Assembly: GCA_040437565.1 (NCBI GenBank)
Contig: JBDOQK010000014.1
Coordinates: 186,001 to 250,000, forward strand
Reading direction: 5' to 3'
DNA: 64,000 nucleotides
From: Albugo candida
Taxonomy: Eukaryota > Oomycota > Peronosporomycetes > Albuginales
The position numbers and the translations under genes were made by a program. Shown in pieces: positions 21,976-31,758 of the stretch (its first letter is position 1; every line of letters begins with the position of its first letter). Below the pieces are notes generated by a model. That model was not told the DNA's origin, searched no databases, and saw nothing but the letters and a program-made list of their open reading frames with translations.

Positions 21976-23891
21976 ATGTCGCTAACTGATGAAGCTCCAA
22001 GGTGCGTCATTCGAGTAGTTGACTCAAAAAAAGTGATCTGTTGACGTATTGTATTTGATATAGGGTACTACGACCACGTCGGTTAGAACCAGATACGCTC
22101 GCGTATCTAAAAGAAGTGACAGAAAGTCTTGTGGTGAATGATTCTAGCCGTGAGAACGAGATTGAGCAAGATGGTATCAGCGCTATGATATGGAACGTTC
22201 TGGATGAAATAACACCTCGAATAGCAAGTGCTTCTTCGGATCGTCATGCTTGTTCGCATATAGAGCGCTTAATCGATAAAATGAATGCAGTACAAATCCG
22301 CTTCTTTCTGTCGCAAATGACCAGTTATTTCTCGCATCTGTGGACAAATCGATACTCTTCTCACGTCTTACAACATATCCTCGCAAAAGCTTCATCCATT
22401 GTCAATGATGAAGTGCAGATAGGCTTGTTAGAAAGTTTGGAGAATGACGAAAGTGTTCCCGAATTTGCAAAAAAATGCCCTTCCATGGTCAGTATAATCG
22501 AAAGTATGGTAGATGAGGTGAAGACAGAATGGGTTTCATTGATGAGTGATATTAGTGCTACGCATGTGCTGCGGTCTGTATTACATGTGCTTGCTGGAAA
22601 GCCATTCAGAGTCCAAAAAAGAGGTAAACGTGCCAAACACGCGAATACTGTATATGGAGTCGACACTGAAAAAGACGTCAAGGGCGAGACTTTACAAGTG
22701 CCAAAGTCATTCGCGGACACTTTTCGAGATATTTTGATGGCAGTAGTGAGCTTGGAAGTGTCTACTATACAGGAAGTGATATATGACACGAACGCTGGTC
22801 CATTAATCACGACTCTGATGCAATTGTCACGCCCAAAAGCTCGTCAGACTCTTTTGAACCGCATTTTTTGTTGGTCCGACGAAGAAGATGCAGCAGGATT
22901 GGATACACGCAAGATTTTCTTCGATTATGCTGGAGATGCAGTTGCGAGCCACTTTCTGGAAGCAGTATTTTCATGCTTGAGCGCGAGTTTTTTCGACAAG
23001 TTATACAACAAATGCTTGGATGGGAATTTAGTCGAATACTCGGAACACGCGATATCCAATTTCGTCGTCCAACATGCGCTGGCGGTAGTATCTGATACCT
23101 CAATCGCTGAAAAGATAACAAAGGAACTTCTACCGGTAATTTCTGAGCTGATGTCGATGGGCCGTTACGGGGTCATTTGGCGTTTGACAGAGCTATGCGG
23201 TCGAATAAAATGTGGGCAAGAAGCAGTGCTCGAAGCTGTCAAAAGTGCCCTTGAAAAACGTCAAGCTAATAAACCAGAAGCGGTACAAAAAGACTGGGTC
23301 TCAGCATTATTATCAGTAGAATTACAATCGTCCAATGCGAAAGCCTACAAAGTGTCAATGAATGTAATGGGTGCCAAAATATTCCATGAATTTTACAAGT
23401 TTGAAGGTGTCAAAGCGACAAAGGCGATGGTCAAGACACTGTTCCAGGCATACAATCCAGCACAATTAGCAGCATTAGCGTGTGACACGACAGGGAGTCG
23501 CTACATCATCGAGCCAATATGGGAGTCAAAGGTACCAGAGCGAGCGTGGGCTGTACACGCACTATTCGAAAAGCTAAAGGGTAAATTTGGTACCCTTGCA
23601 GCCGATCGACTGGGTGTCTTTACTGTTATGAAATGTTACGAGGCGTTGTCTGATGTCAACGAGAAAGAACTTGTGGTGAAGGAATTGGTGCATAATGAAA
23701 CAAAGTTACTTGGCTCCCATTTCGCACAATACGCACTCAATTTATGTCGGACGTATGAATACAAAAAAAATGTCAATGAATGGAAAGCACACTTCACCAA
23801 GCAAAAGAAAATTTCAGAGCAATTTGAGAGCGTCTTGGCCGACGAACCTTTACCAACACCAAAAAGGAAACGAACGAAGAAGTGCACTTGA
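21976..23891 (+). CDS. NOP9: NOP9-like Pumilio-repeat nucleolar protein
   Basis: Two exons, join(21976..22001, 22064..23891), 617 residues. The first exon is only 26 bases (MSLTDEAP plus two bases). The 62-base intron starts GTGCGT and ends ATATAG, and the joined frame reads RVLRPRRLEPDTLAYLKEV, as in NOP9 proteins. Pumilio-like repeats follow, for example LWTNRYSSHVLQHIL (about 90-105), DISATHVLRSVLHVLAGKP (about 160-178), YAGDAVASHFLEAVF and GSHFAQYALNLCRTYEY near the end. The basic tail KRKRTKK looks like a nuclear signal. NOP9 binds pre-rRNA and is needed for 18S rRNA maturation. Its 3' end is repeated after the gap at 24258 as an assembly duplicate. The first exon is inferred from splice signals. 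Confidence 0.87.
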
Positions 23892-24257
23892 AACACAGGT
23901 GCAACAGCTGCAAAGTTCGCTCAAGACCTCATGCTTCTGAATGGATTAGAAGCACTACATTTCTGGCACAAAGTTTATCGATAGAAATATACATGGCATA
24001 GCGATTTGAAATATTAATCACGTCTTTAATCTTAAGTTTCAACGACGACTTTGCGGGAGCACTTGTTCAGATTTCAGAGCACAACTTATGGAGTGGCTTC
24101 TGCTTTGCCTGGCTCATATGGGCTACTTTCCGAATTTGTTTCCTGCTGTGTTGCTGCATTCTCCGTGGGATGCTTCTTCTGGCTTCCTTCACTCTCATTC
24201 TCAACTTTGCTTTTGTCAATAGGTTCTTGTTGCGTTGCTGTATGCTCAGCAGGATCC

Positions 24258-24357
24258 NNNNNNNNNNNNNNNNNNNNNNNNNNNNNNNNNNNNNNNNNNN
24301 NNNNNNNNNNNNNNNNNNNNNNNNNNNNNNNNNNNNNNNNNNNNNNNNNNNNNNNNN
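24258..24357. other. assembly gap 5 with duplicated flank
   Basis: Exactly 100 N. Bases 23703-24257 (555 bp) recur as 24358-24912. I found one base difference, at 23768 against 24423, which changes Asn to Asp in the NOP9 reading. Confidence 0.9.
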
Positions 24358-24546
24358 AAGTTACTTGGCTCCCATTTCGCACAATACGCACTCAATTTAT
24401 GTCGGACGTATGAATACAAAAAAGATGTCAATGAATGGAAAGCACACTTCACCAAGCAAAAGAAAATTTCAGAGCAATTTGAGAGCGTCTTGGCCGACGA
24501 ACCTTTACCAACACCAAAAAGGAAACGAACGAAGAAGTGCACTTGA
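24358..24546 (+). other. duplicate NOP9 3' end (assembly artefact)
   Basis: Second copy of the NOP9 C-terminal coding region (from KLLGSHFAQYALNLC to KRTKKCT and stop). It has no upstream exon and begins exactly at the gap edge, so it is the repeated contig end, not a second gene. Confidence 0.85.
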
Positions 24547-24740
24547 AACACAGGTGCAACAGCTGCAAAGTTCGCTCAAGACCTCATGCTTCTGAATGGA
24601 TTAGAAGCACTACATTTCTGGCACAAAGTTTATCGATAGAAATATACATGGCATAGCGATTTGAAATATTAATCACGTCTTTAATCTTAAGTTTCAACGA
24701 CGACTTTGCGGGAGCACTTGTTCAGATTTCAGAGCACAAC

Positions 24741-27700
24741 TTATGGAGTGGCTTCTGCTTTGCCTGGCTCATATGGGCTACTTTCCGAATTTGTTTCCTG
24801 CTGTGTTGCTGCATTCTCCGTGGGATGCTTCTTCTGGCTTCCTTCACTCTCATTCTCAACTTTGCTTTTGTCAATAGGTTCTTGTTGCGTTGCTGTATGC
24901 TCAGCAGGATCCTTCTTCTGATTTCCTTGGCTCTCATTCTCAACTTTGCTTTTGTCAACAGATTCTTGTTGCGTTGCTGTATGCTCGGCAGGATCCTTCT
25001 TCTGACTTTCTTGGCTTTCATTCTCATCTTTGATTTCTTGCTGGGGTGGCGTATTGTCAGTCGGGGAAGGATCACATTCAACATCCAACTCATATGATTC
25101 GTCTTGGTTGTCATTCGATGGTGGTTGTTCAGGTGCTTTTGTACTTTCCTTCTCCGTTGTTTCGCAATCCAGTTCGCCTGGGGACACGCAATCTAATTCA
25201 TCCGGGGTCACACAGTCTAGTTGATCCGGGGTCACACAATCTAATTCGTTATGGGTGTCGCAATCCAGCTGTGCTTCTGGGGTACAATCCAAATCACCAG
25301 GCGGTGTCGCTGTCACTCCAGCATCAGGCGGAANNNNNNNNNNNNNNNNNNNNNNNNNNNNNNNNNNNNNNNNNNNNNNNNNNNNNNNNNNNNNNNNNNN
25401 NNNNNNNNNNNNNNNNNNNNNNNNNNNNNNNNNCTGTATGCTCAGCAGGATCCTTCTTCTGATTTCCTTGGCTCTCATTCTCAACTTTGCTTTTGTCAAC
25501 AGATTCTTGTTGCGTTGCTGTATGCTCGGCAGGATCCTTCTTCTGACTTTCTTGGCTTTCATTCTCATCTTTGATTTCTTGCTGGGGTGGCGTATTGTCA
25601 GTCGGGGAAGGATCACATTCAACATCCAACTCATATGATTCGTCTTGGTTGTCATTCGATGGTGGTTGTTCAGGTGCTTTTGTACTTTCCTTCTCCGTTG
25701 TTTCGCAATCCAGTTCGCCTGGGGACACGCAATCTAATTCATCCGGGGTCACACAGTCTAGTTGATCCGGGGTCACACAATCTAATTCGTTATGGGTGTC
25801 GCAATCCAGCTGTGCTTCTGGGGTACAATCCAAATCACCAGGCGGTGTCGCTGTCACTCCAGCATCAGGCGGAAGTCCTGCTGATGCTCCCGATGATGGT
25901 ACAGGATTTGGTGGTTGGTTGGATTCCCCGTTTGCATCTGGTGGATTTGATAATTCGCTAAGAGTTGGAGATGAATTAGATTGTGGTGCTGGAGGATATG
26001 TTGATGTCGGTGGAGTTGTTTCGGATTCAGGAACTGATGTGGAAGTCGATAGAGATGTATCAGATTCAGTAACAGCTGCAGGTGTCCCAGCTCCAGACGC
26101 GACTTCAGGTGTCCCAGCTCCAGCCCCAACTTCTGATGTAGGAGCGGGAGATGGTGGTGTTCCTGTTGAATCAGGCAATCCTGAAGATCCCGAAGATATT
26201 GGTGAGGTAGCGGGAGACGATGTTAATTCTGTCTGCCCGGAGATTTCTGGTACAGTCGTTCCGGGTGTGGTTCCTGATTGTGTCTCACAATCCATCTCAT
26301 CCTTTTTCTCCGTCTCACAATCCATCTCTTGCTTCTTTTCCGTCTCACAATCCATTTCTTGCTTCTTCTCCGTCTCACAATCGAGCTCGTCCTTCTTTGG
26401 AGTCTCACAGTCTAGATCGTCAGTCTTATCCGCATCTACGCAATCAACGTCCATTCCTGGACTATCGTCTCCGTCGTCAGTATACAATTCATCCTCCTTA
26501 CTCTCCTTTTCCCCACCGACTCCAGACTCTTTGTCTCCCCCATCGCCTTCCGTCTCTTTGTCTCCCCCATCGCCTTCCGTCTCTTTGTCTCCCCCATTGC
26601 TTTTAGTCTCGTTACCTTGAACATCTTCAGTCTCTTTGCCTCCACCGTCTCCAGACTCTTTGTCTCCCCAATCGCCTTCCGTCTCTTTGCCTCCACCGTC
26701 TCCGGACTCTTTGTCTCCCCCATCGCCTTCCGTCTCTTTGTCTCCCCCACTACCTTTAGTCTCGTTACCTTGAACATCTTCAGTCTCTTTGCCTCCACCG
26801 TCTCCGGACTCTTTGTCTCCCCCATCGCCTTCCGTCTCTTTGNNNNNNNNNNNNNNNNNNNNNNNNNNNNNNNNNNNNNNNNNNNNNNNNNNNNNNNNNN
26901 NNNNNNNNNNNNNNNNNNNNNNNNNNNNNNNNNNNNNNNNNNCTCTTTGTCTCCCCCATCGCCTTCCGTCTCTTTGTCTCCCCCACTACCTTTAGTCTCG
27001 TTACCTTGAACATCTTCAGTCTCTTTGCCTCCACCGTCTCCAGACTCTTTGTCTCCCCAATCGCCTTCAGTCTCTTTGCCTCCACCGTCTCCGGACTCTT
27101 TGTCTCCCCAATCGCCTTCCGTCTCTTTGCCTCCAACATCTTCAGTCTCTTTGCCTCCACCACCTTCAGCCTCTTTAACTCCCCCACCATCTCCAGCCTC
27201 GTTGTCTCCACCGTTCTTATTCTGGTCGTCTCCTCCGCCTACAGTCCCGTTGCTTTCTCCACTCACAATATCCTCCAAGTTTGATTCGCCAGAGAAATCA
27301 ATCAGCTTTTCCTTTTTGAGTGGAACGGTTGGGTTCGCGTTCCCATTGTTTTTGCTTCCGTCTTCTACGCCACCATATTGGAGCTTCCGAGATACCTCAC
27401 CAAGTCTAGATGTATACTTGGCAGAATTATAAGGATTACACGACTGACTTGTAACATAAGGAATGCAAGATTCATGATAGCTTTCACCGCTTCGCATGTC
27501 TCGAAGATTGTCTCGCTTCAAATGAAGTTCCAGTCTTAGGACACATCTTTCCGAGGCTCTACAAATCTTTGAAGGGATATCAACTCTCACATGAGCACCA
27601 TGATTCCCATTATAGCTCCTCACAANNNNNNNNNNNNNNNNNNNNNNNNNNNNNNNNNNNNNNNNNNNNNNNNNNNNNNNNNNNNNNNNNNNNNNNNNNN

Positions 27701-28292
27701 NNNNNNNNNNNNNNNNNNNNNNNNNAGGATTACACGACTGACTTGTAACATAAGGAATGCAAGATTCATGATAGCTTTCACCGCTTCGCATGTCTCGAAG
27801 ATTGTCTCGCTTCAAATGAAGTTCCAGTCTTAGGACACATCTTTCCGAGGCTCTACAAATCTTTGAAGGGATATCAACTCTCACATGAGCACCATGATTC
27901 CCATTATAGCTCCTCACAATATCGAGTTGATCTTGATTGGTGAAGACGACGCCTCTCTTTGTGGCACTACCCTGTGCAAAAAATGAGACTAAATTGCCAA
28001 TTCCCGGTGTTTTAATGTCAAGTGTGACTGCTGTTTTCTCACAAAAGATCATTGGGTCGACCCATTTCATCCCACCGCAACCATTGTCAGGATTACAGAA
28101 TTCAGATTCAGAGGTATTTTCATGTGTTCGCTGAAGCTTTCGGAGACTCGGCTGCTCAACTTCCTCGCAGGTTTTGTTCCATACGTTGATTTTAAGCGTT
28201 GTCTGCAAGTGTTTGTCACTAGATTTACTTTGAGCGAATTGTGAGTACGCTACCATCACTAACACGGAGTAGTATGGCAGTAGCTTCATCAT
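24741..28292 (-). CDS. long secreted repeat protein, candidate effector or surface protein
   Basis: One gene on the minus strand, taking the ATG at 28292 and the stop at 24741; three gaps interrupt it. Residues 2-21 form a signal peptide (MKLLPYYSVLVMVAYSQFAQS). The N-terminal region to about 27430 has eight cysteines in a beta-rich sequence. Then come a Gly/Asp/Glu/Lys repeat region (about 27250-26500), a first D-C array with a 10-residue period (about 26460-26280; units like CETEKKQEMD), a Pro/Ser/Thr spacer, a second D-C array with an 8-residue period (about 25860-25700; CVTPDELD) and 28-residue repeats containing KKDPAEHTATQQE. Gap flanks at 25334 and 27626 duplicate parts, and the frame change at 26843 comes from the gap length. 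No RxLR or CHxC motif is seen. I recognise no family. A secreted, acidic, modular protein fits an apoplastic or wall-associated role, but that is inference. Confidence 0.8.
24760..25035 (-). repeat. 28-residue (84-bp) C-terminal coding repeats
   Basis: About three units with the core KKDPAEHTATQQE, then DKSKVENES. The unit nearest the stop is diverged (KKHPTENAATQQE). They form the C-terminal end of the secreted repeat protein. Confidence 0.85.
25334..25433. other. assembly gap 6 with duplicated flank
   Basis: Exactly 100 N. Bases 24893-25333 (441 bp) recur as 25434-25874, so the second D-C array and C-terminal repeats appear twice. Confidence 0.9.
25700..25860 (-). repeat. second D-C array, 8-residue period
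   Basis: Cysteines recur every 8 residues in the order LDCT, LDCD, LDCV, LDCV, LDCV, LDCE (units such as CVTPDELD). It shares the (L/M)-D-C core with the first array but has a shorter period. The copy at 25165-25320 is the gap duplicate. Confidence 0.85.
26280..26460 (-). repeat. first D-C array, 10-residue period
   Basis: Five D-C-E-T motifs in a row, each 10 residues (30 bp) apart, with units such as CETPKKDELD and CETEKKQEMD, preceded by a looser MDVDCVDAD. Confidence 0.88.
26480..27250 (-). repeat. Gly/Glu/Lys/Asp-rich minisatellite coding region
   Basis: Units such as GGKETEGD, GDKESGDG and KETEDVQGNETKG alternate in higher-order blocks. The DNA is strongly purine-rich on the minus strand. 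Gap 7 lies inside it, so the copy number is unknown. Confidence 0.85.
26843..26942. other. assembly gap 7 inside the coding repeat
   Basis: Exactly 100 N inside the Gly/Glu/Lys repeat. The repetition makes any flank overlap ambiguous. The reading frame differs across it, as expected if 100 N is a placeholder. Confidence 0.85.
27626..27725. other. assembly gap 8 with duplicated flank
   Basis: Exactly 100 N. Bases 27432-27625 (194 bp) recur as 27726-27919 within the N-terminal region of the secreted protein. Confidence 0.9.
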
Positions 28293-28916
28293 TTGTATTC
28301 GAAAATAATAAACGATCAAATTCGATAGCTATCTCTTCACACAAATTGAAATATGAGCCAAAATCGATGGATTAAGGACACACGTTGCATTGGAGTGATG
28401 AGTAGACATTTGGGTGTCTTTTCCTCCCTAGTGATCAGCATATGAGTATGTGACTATTGTCAGGAACGTTAAGAAACGTGTCGATTTCTAATTCAATGAG
28501 CTTTGACATACAGGGTGAATCCAGCTCATTTCTTACGCAGGTAAAAAAAAATTATGTACCAAGTACCGAAGTCTGTCTTCCAAATTACGAAAGGGTACTT
28601 TGGTGACGCACGATGACGTGGAAACAAACAAGCACGGAGTTAGTCATCGAATGCACGGATGCTCCTTACACGGGTATCCTTTAATCCACTACGTACAAAA
28701 GCTGACTTAGTTTTGCTTTTTCATTGGACCGCAAGCACTGTACAGAGGTAATTACAGCAAGATCCGTTTTTCTATTGGTTTCTTATACTTGAGTGTCGAT
28801 GAGTAGAGACTCGACATCGAGCTATTCCTTCATATAAGTATCCATTTCATTATCCAAGTCTTGCATCGACTTTGAGCTAAAGTAACATTCCGCTGAGAAT
28901 GCGTCCGAAAATGAGC
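28293..28916. other. intergenic, no gene recognised
   Basis: 624 bp between the secreted repeat protein start and the ALYREF stop, both on the minus strand. It should hold the promoter of the secreted protein. No defined element is recognised. Confidence 0.4.
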
Positions 28917-30283
28917 TCAAATTGGAGAGCGGAGAACGCACCTTTGTCCGTGCTGTACACGACCACTTCGACCTGCACTTCGACCTCCACCTCGACCTCC
29001 ACCGCGACCACCGCGCTTTCCTCTACACCACAAACGACAGTATGCTTCGTCAATGCCTGCCGTGAAGTAGAAGTCAGCTTTGACATAACGCACCCGATGT
29101 TCACTTTAAAATGCACGTCTCGGTCGACAGTCTTGTTAAGTGCTGTTCCAAAAAGACCTTCGCGGACATTTGTATCATTGTCTAGCGCAATTTGCATTGG
29201 TTGACCGTCCAATGTGCGTCCTAATGAGGACGGCCAAGACGTTAGGTCTGAAACAGGCTGACAATTCTATAAAGTCTGAGGCTTCCTCGCTCACCATCGT
29301 ATTGCTTGATAGCTTTCTCAGCATCGCTTCTCCGGCCAAACCAAACACGAGCAACTCCTTTGGATCTTCCAGAACGATCGTATACGATCTCTGCTTTGGT
29401 GACTTGACCAACAGTATTAAAAAGTTCACGGACGTCATCCTCCAATATATCAAATTTAAGGTTCTTGACGAATATCTTCGTGCCCGTGTTACTTGTATCC
29501 GGTCCTCCCAATCGTGATAAAATCGAGCCTGATTAAAACAATGAAAACATAATGAAAACGATGCCGCTTCTTGAGATTGTGAACAAAGATATCCAAAGTC
29601 CACGGCGTTCCAGCAAAGCGGCTTGCACATATCATCCTCTCTATCTATCCTGACTTTTTATACAAAGAGGCATGCAACAACGCGCTTCTAGTACTCAAAT
29701 CCACGATCGATATGGCGCAAGACACAGCTTTCTAATCCGAGGGGAGGTGAAGTGGCAATGCTAGCGGCTTGTTGTGATGGAAACGCTTGGACATTTGTAC
29801 TTCTTGTTTCAATAATAAAATAGAGCACCAACCTTTTTTATTCTCTCTTGGAACCGGTCGTTTGACAACAATCGCTCGTTTCTTGTTCACAATGGTCGCA
29901 CGTCTAGTAGTAACTTTGTTCACTGCATCGTCTTGATCATCATCAACGTCCATAGTGGTATCCTCACCAACATTCTAACCATTCGATGTCGTTGTGAAAA
30001 GAAACACAAAAGAAGGTTCAGCTTCCAGTTTCATTGACTTTTGTACATCATTTGATGAAGTAACTTTGAGAGGTTGATGACTTACATGTCTTGCATAAGG
30101 TTGATTGGTTCGGCGAACACGATCTCTCCGACCTTTTCTGATGGGCCCAATAGATCCCTGCCGTCCACCACGTCTTTCTATTTTATCAGGACGTGCGTCT
30201 GGGTTCTGAGGGGATTTCTTTTTTTTACTCGCTATCAAATCATCCAAACTCATATCCAACGAAGATAGTAGTGACGAAGCCAT
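28917..30283 (-). CDS. ALYREF/Aly mRNA export adaptor
   Basis: Five exons on the minus strand: complement(join(28917..29022, 29094..29220, 29295..29528, 29833..29974, 30086..30283)), 268 residues with all phases closing. The N-terminus carries the conserved LDMSLDDLIAS motif, followed by a basic RG-poor stretch. The RRM spans about 121-200: KIFVKNLKFDIL (RNP2) and a diverged RNP1 region (SKGVARVWF), ending KQYDGRTLDGQPMQI, the family hallmark. The last exon gives an RGG tail (GKRGGRGGGRGGGR). Aly/REF couples splicing to mRNA export through the TREX complex. Introns are 71, 74, 304 and 111 bases; the 304-base one is the least certain. Exons were placed by eye from GT-AG signals. Confidence 0.85.
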
Positions 30284-30368
30284 TCTTTCTATGTGGAAAA
30301 CTGCCCCCTCTTCGTAGAGGCGCGCAAAAACCGGTTTTGAATTGGGGCAAATCAGTGAATTGCTCAGC
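30284..30368. promoter_or_regulatory. very short bidirectional promoter region
   Basis: Only 85 bp separate the start codons of the minus-strand ALYREF gene and the plus-strand Ac45-like gene. Both 5' UTRs and core promoters must fit in or overlap here. No TATA box is evident. Confidence 0.5.
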
Positions 30369-31758
30369 ATGGATCAGCGTCGTTCAATGCTTCTCGCTCT
30401 TTTGGTAAGTCTGTTCTCTTTGACAGTGTCAAATGAAGAGCGAAGCTTCTCGCGCCATGTCCCTTTGATTCTCTGGTCCCCTACCTCGTACGTATTGATC
30501 CTTTATCCCACGCTAATTTGGCCCTAAATGCGCAACTGCGATTTTATCAGAGTCTTCATGAAGCAAAGTCGATATGTTGCAACTCGCTTGGATGATCATG
30601 AAGTTATATCCGTTTTCAAGAATTTGATGAGATACCCATCCGAAAGAGCGGTATGTACTAGGGAGTATTCGGAACCATTCACTAACATTTAATGTCACAT
30701 GGCAAGTCTGAACCGCTGGGGTCATTCAGCGACAATAATAGCGAGATTCTGTGCTTATTTTTGTTTCCAAGACTATACACAGATGAGCTGTCATCTTTTC
30801 GTGATATGCAAAAAGCGAGCTCTTCNNNNNNNNNNNNNNNNNNNNNNNNNNNNNNNNNNNNNNNNNNNNNNNNNNNNNNNNNNNNNNNNNNNNNNNNNNN
30901 NNNNNNNNNNNNNNNNNNNNNNNNNATACCCATCCGAAAGAGCGGTATGTACTAGGGAGTATTCGGAACCATTCACTAACATTTAATGTCACATGGCAAG
31001 TCTGAACCGCTGGGGTCATTCAGCGACAATAATAGCGAGATTCTGTGCTTATTTTTGTTTCCAAGACTATACACAGATGAGCTGTCATCTTTTCGTGATA
31101 TGCAAAAAGCGAGCTCTTCAGTCGAAGACTTTGTACAGCAGGCCAAATCGTCCATCGTCGCACCGTACACGATTCGTTCGAAATCTATCATAAAACTGCT
31201 CGCAGAACACAACGCAGTCACCTTGTCGATAGACGAAGTTAATGTACGCGTATTTGGATTCTAGCTGTGCAACTGAACTTATCGTCGCGCCTTTAGGACT
31301 TTTTGGAAACTGATGAAGCCAAGGCAATGTCCTCAAACAACAAAAGAGATTTTCTGCTCGTGAAAATACGTGAAGATATGACTCGTATTGAGGCTGACTC
31401 ACTTATCAAGTCTACAGCAGACTCCATCACCAAATTCACCGAAAATCGAGTTGATTTTGCTTTGACAAGCGACCATAGCACGGACTATAATCGAGAAGGC
31501 TCTCAACTACCCTGGCAGTCTCGTCGTCTCGACCAACCTGCTAGATTGCAATGTGAATCGGGCTATATTCTGGGTGGCTCTCACGACAAGCCATTTTGTT
31601 TCTCTCGTTATGTGCACATGACACCTGAGATTCTGGCTGGCATCTTGATCGGATTTTTCTTTGTTCTGTTACTTTACGTTGGCATTGGTGCTATGCACAG
31701 TCTTCAGACTCCCACACGTTATCCAACGCATGGACCACCGAAAGGAAAGGAATTTTAA
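30369..31758 (+). CDS. V-ATPase accessory subunit S1 (Ac45)-like protein
   Basis: Reconstructed from four exons: join(30369..30487, 30551..30650, 31001..31243, 31297..31758), 307 residues, using the complete second copy of exon 3 after the gap (its first part also stands at 30707-30825). Introns are 63, 56 and 53 bases. A signal peptide (MDQRRSMLLALLVSLFSLTV) is followed by RHVPLILWSPTS, like the start of mature Ac45/ATP6AP1. The end has one membrane helix (MTPEILAGILIGFFFVLLLY) and a short cytosolic tail with PPKGKEF. This single-pass arrangement resembles Ac45 and yeast Big1, which assist V-ATPase assembly. Length is closer to Big1 than to animal Ac45. The middle is poorly conserved, so the family call is moderate. 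Confidence 0.6.
30826..30925. other. assembly gap 9 with duplicated flank
   Basis: Exactly 100 N. Bases 30632-30825 (194 bp) recur as 30926-31119, repeating part of exons 2 and 3 of the Ac45-like gene. Confidence 0.9.

Noticed and set aside
24358-24546. Second NOP9 gene
   Set aside because: It starts exactly at a gap edge and repeats 555 bp of the left flank; an assembly duplicate.
25796-26620. Plus-strand Ser/Val-rich open frame of 274 codons
   Set aside because: It is the antisense shadow of the D-C and Pro/Ser/Thr regions of the minus-strand secreted protein, which has the signal peptide and continuous frame.
27920-28292. RxLR or CHxC effector motif in the secreted protein
   Set aside because: I looked after the signal peptide and found only SLRKLQ, which does not fit RxLR, and no C-H-x-C.
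28899-29204. Plus-strand Thr/Ser-rich protein (TTSTCTSTSTSTS)
   Set aside because: Antisense to the RGG-coding exon of ALYREF; its low complexity comes from the GGT/CGA codon run on the other strand.
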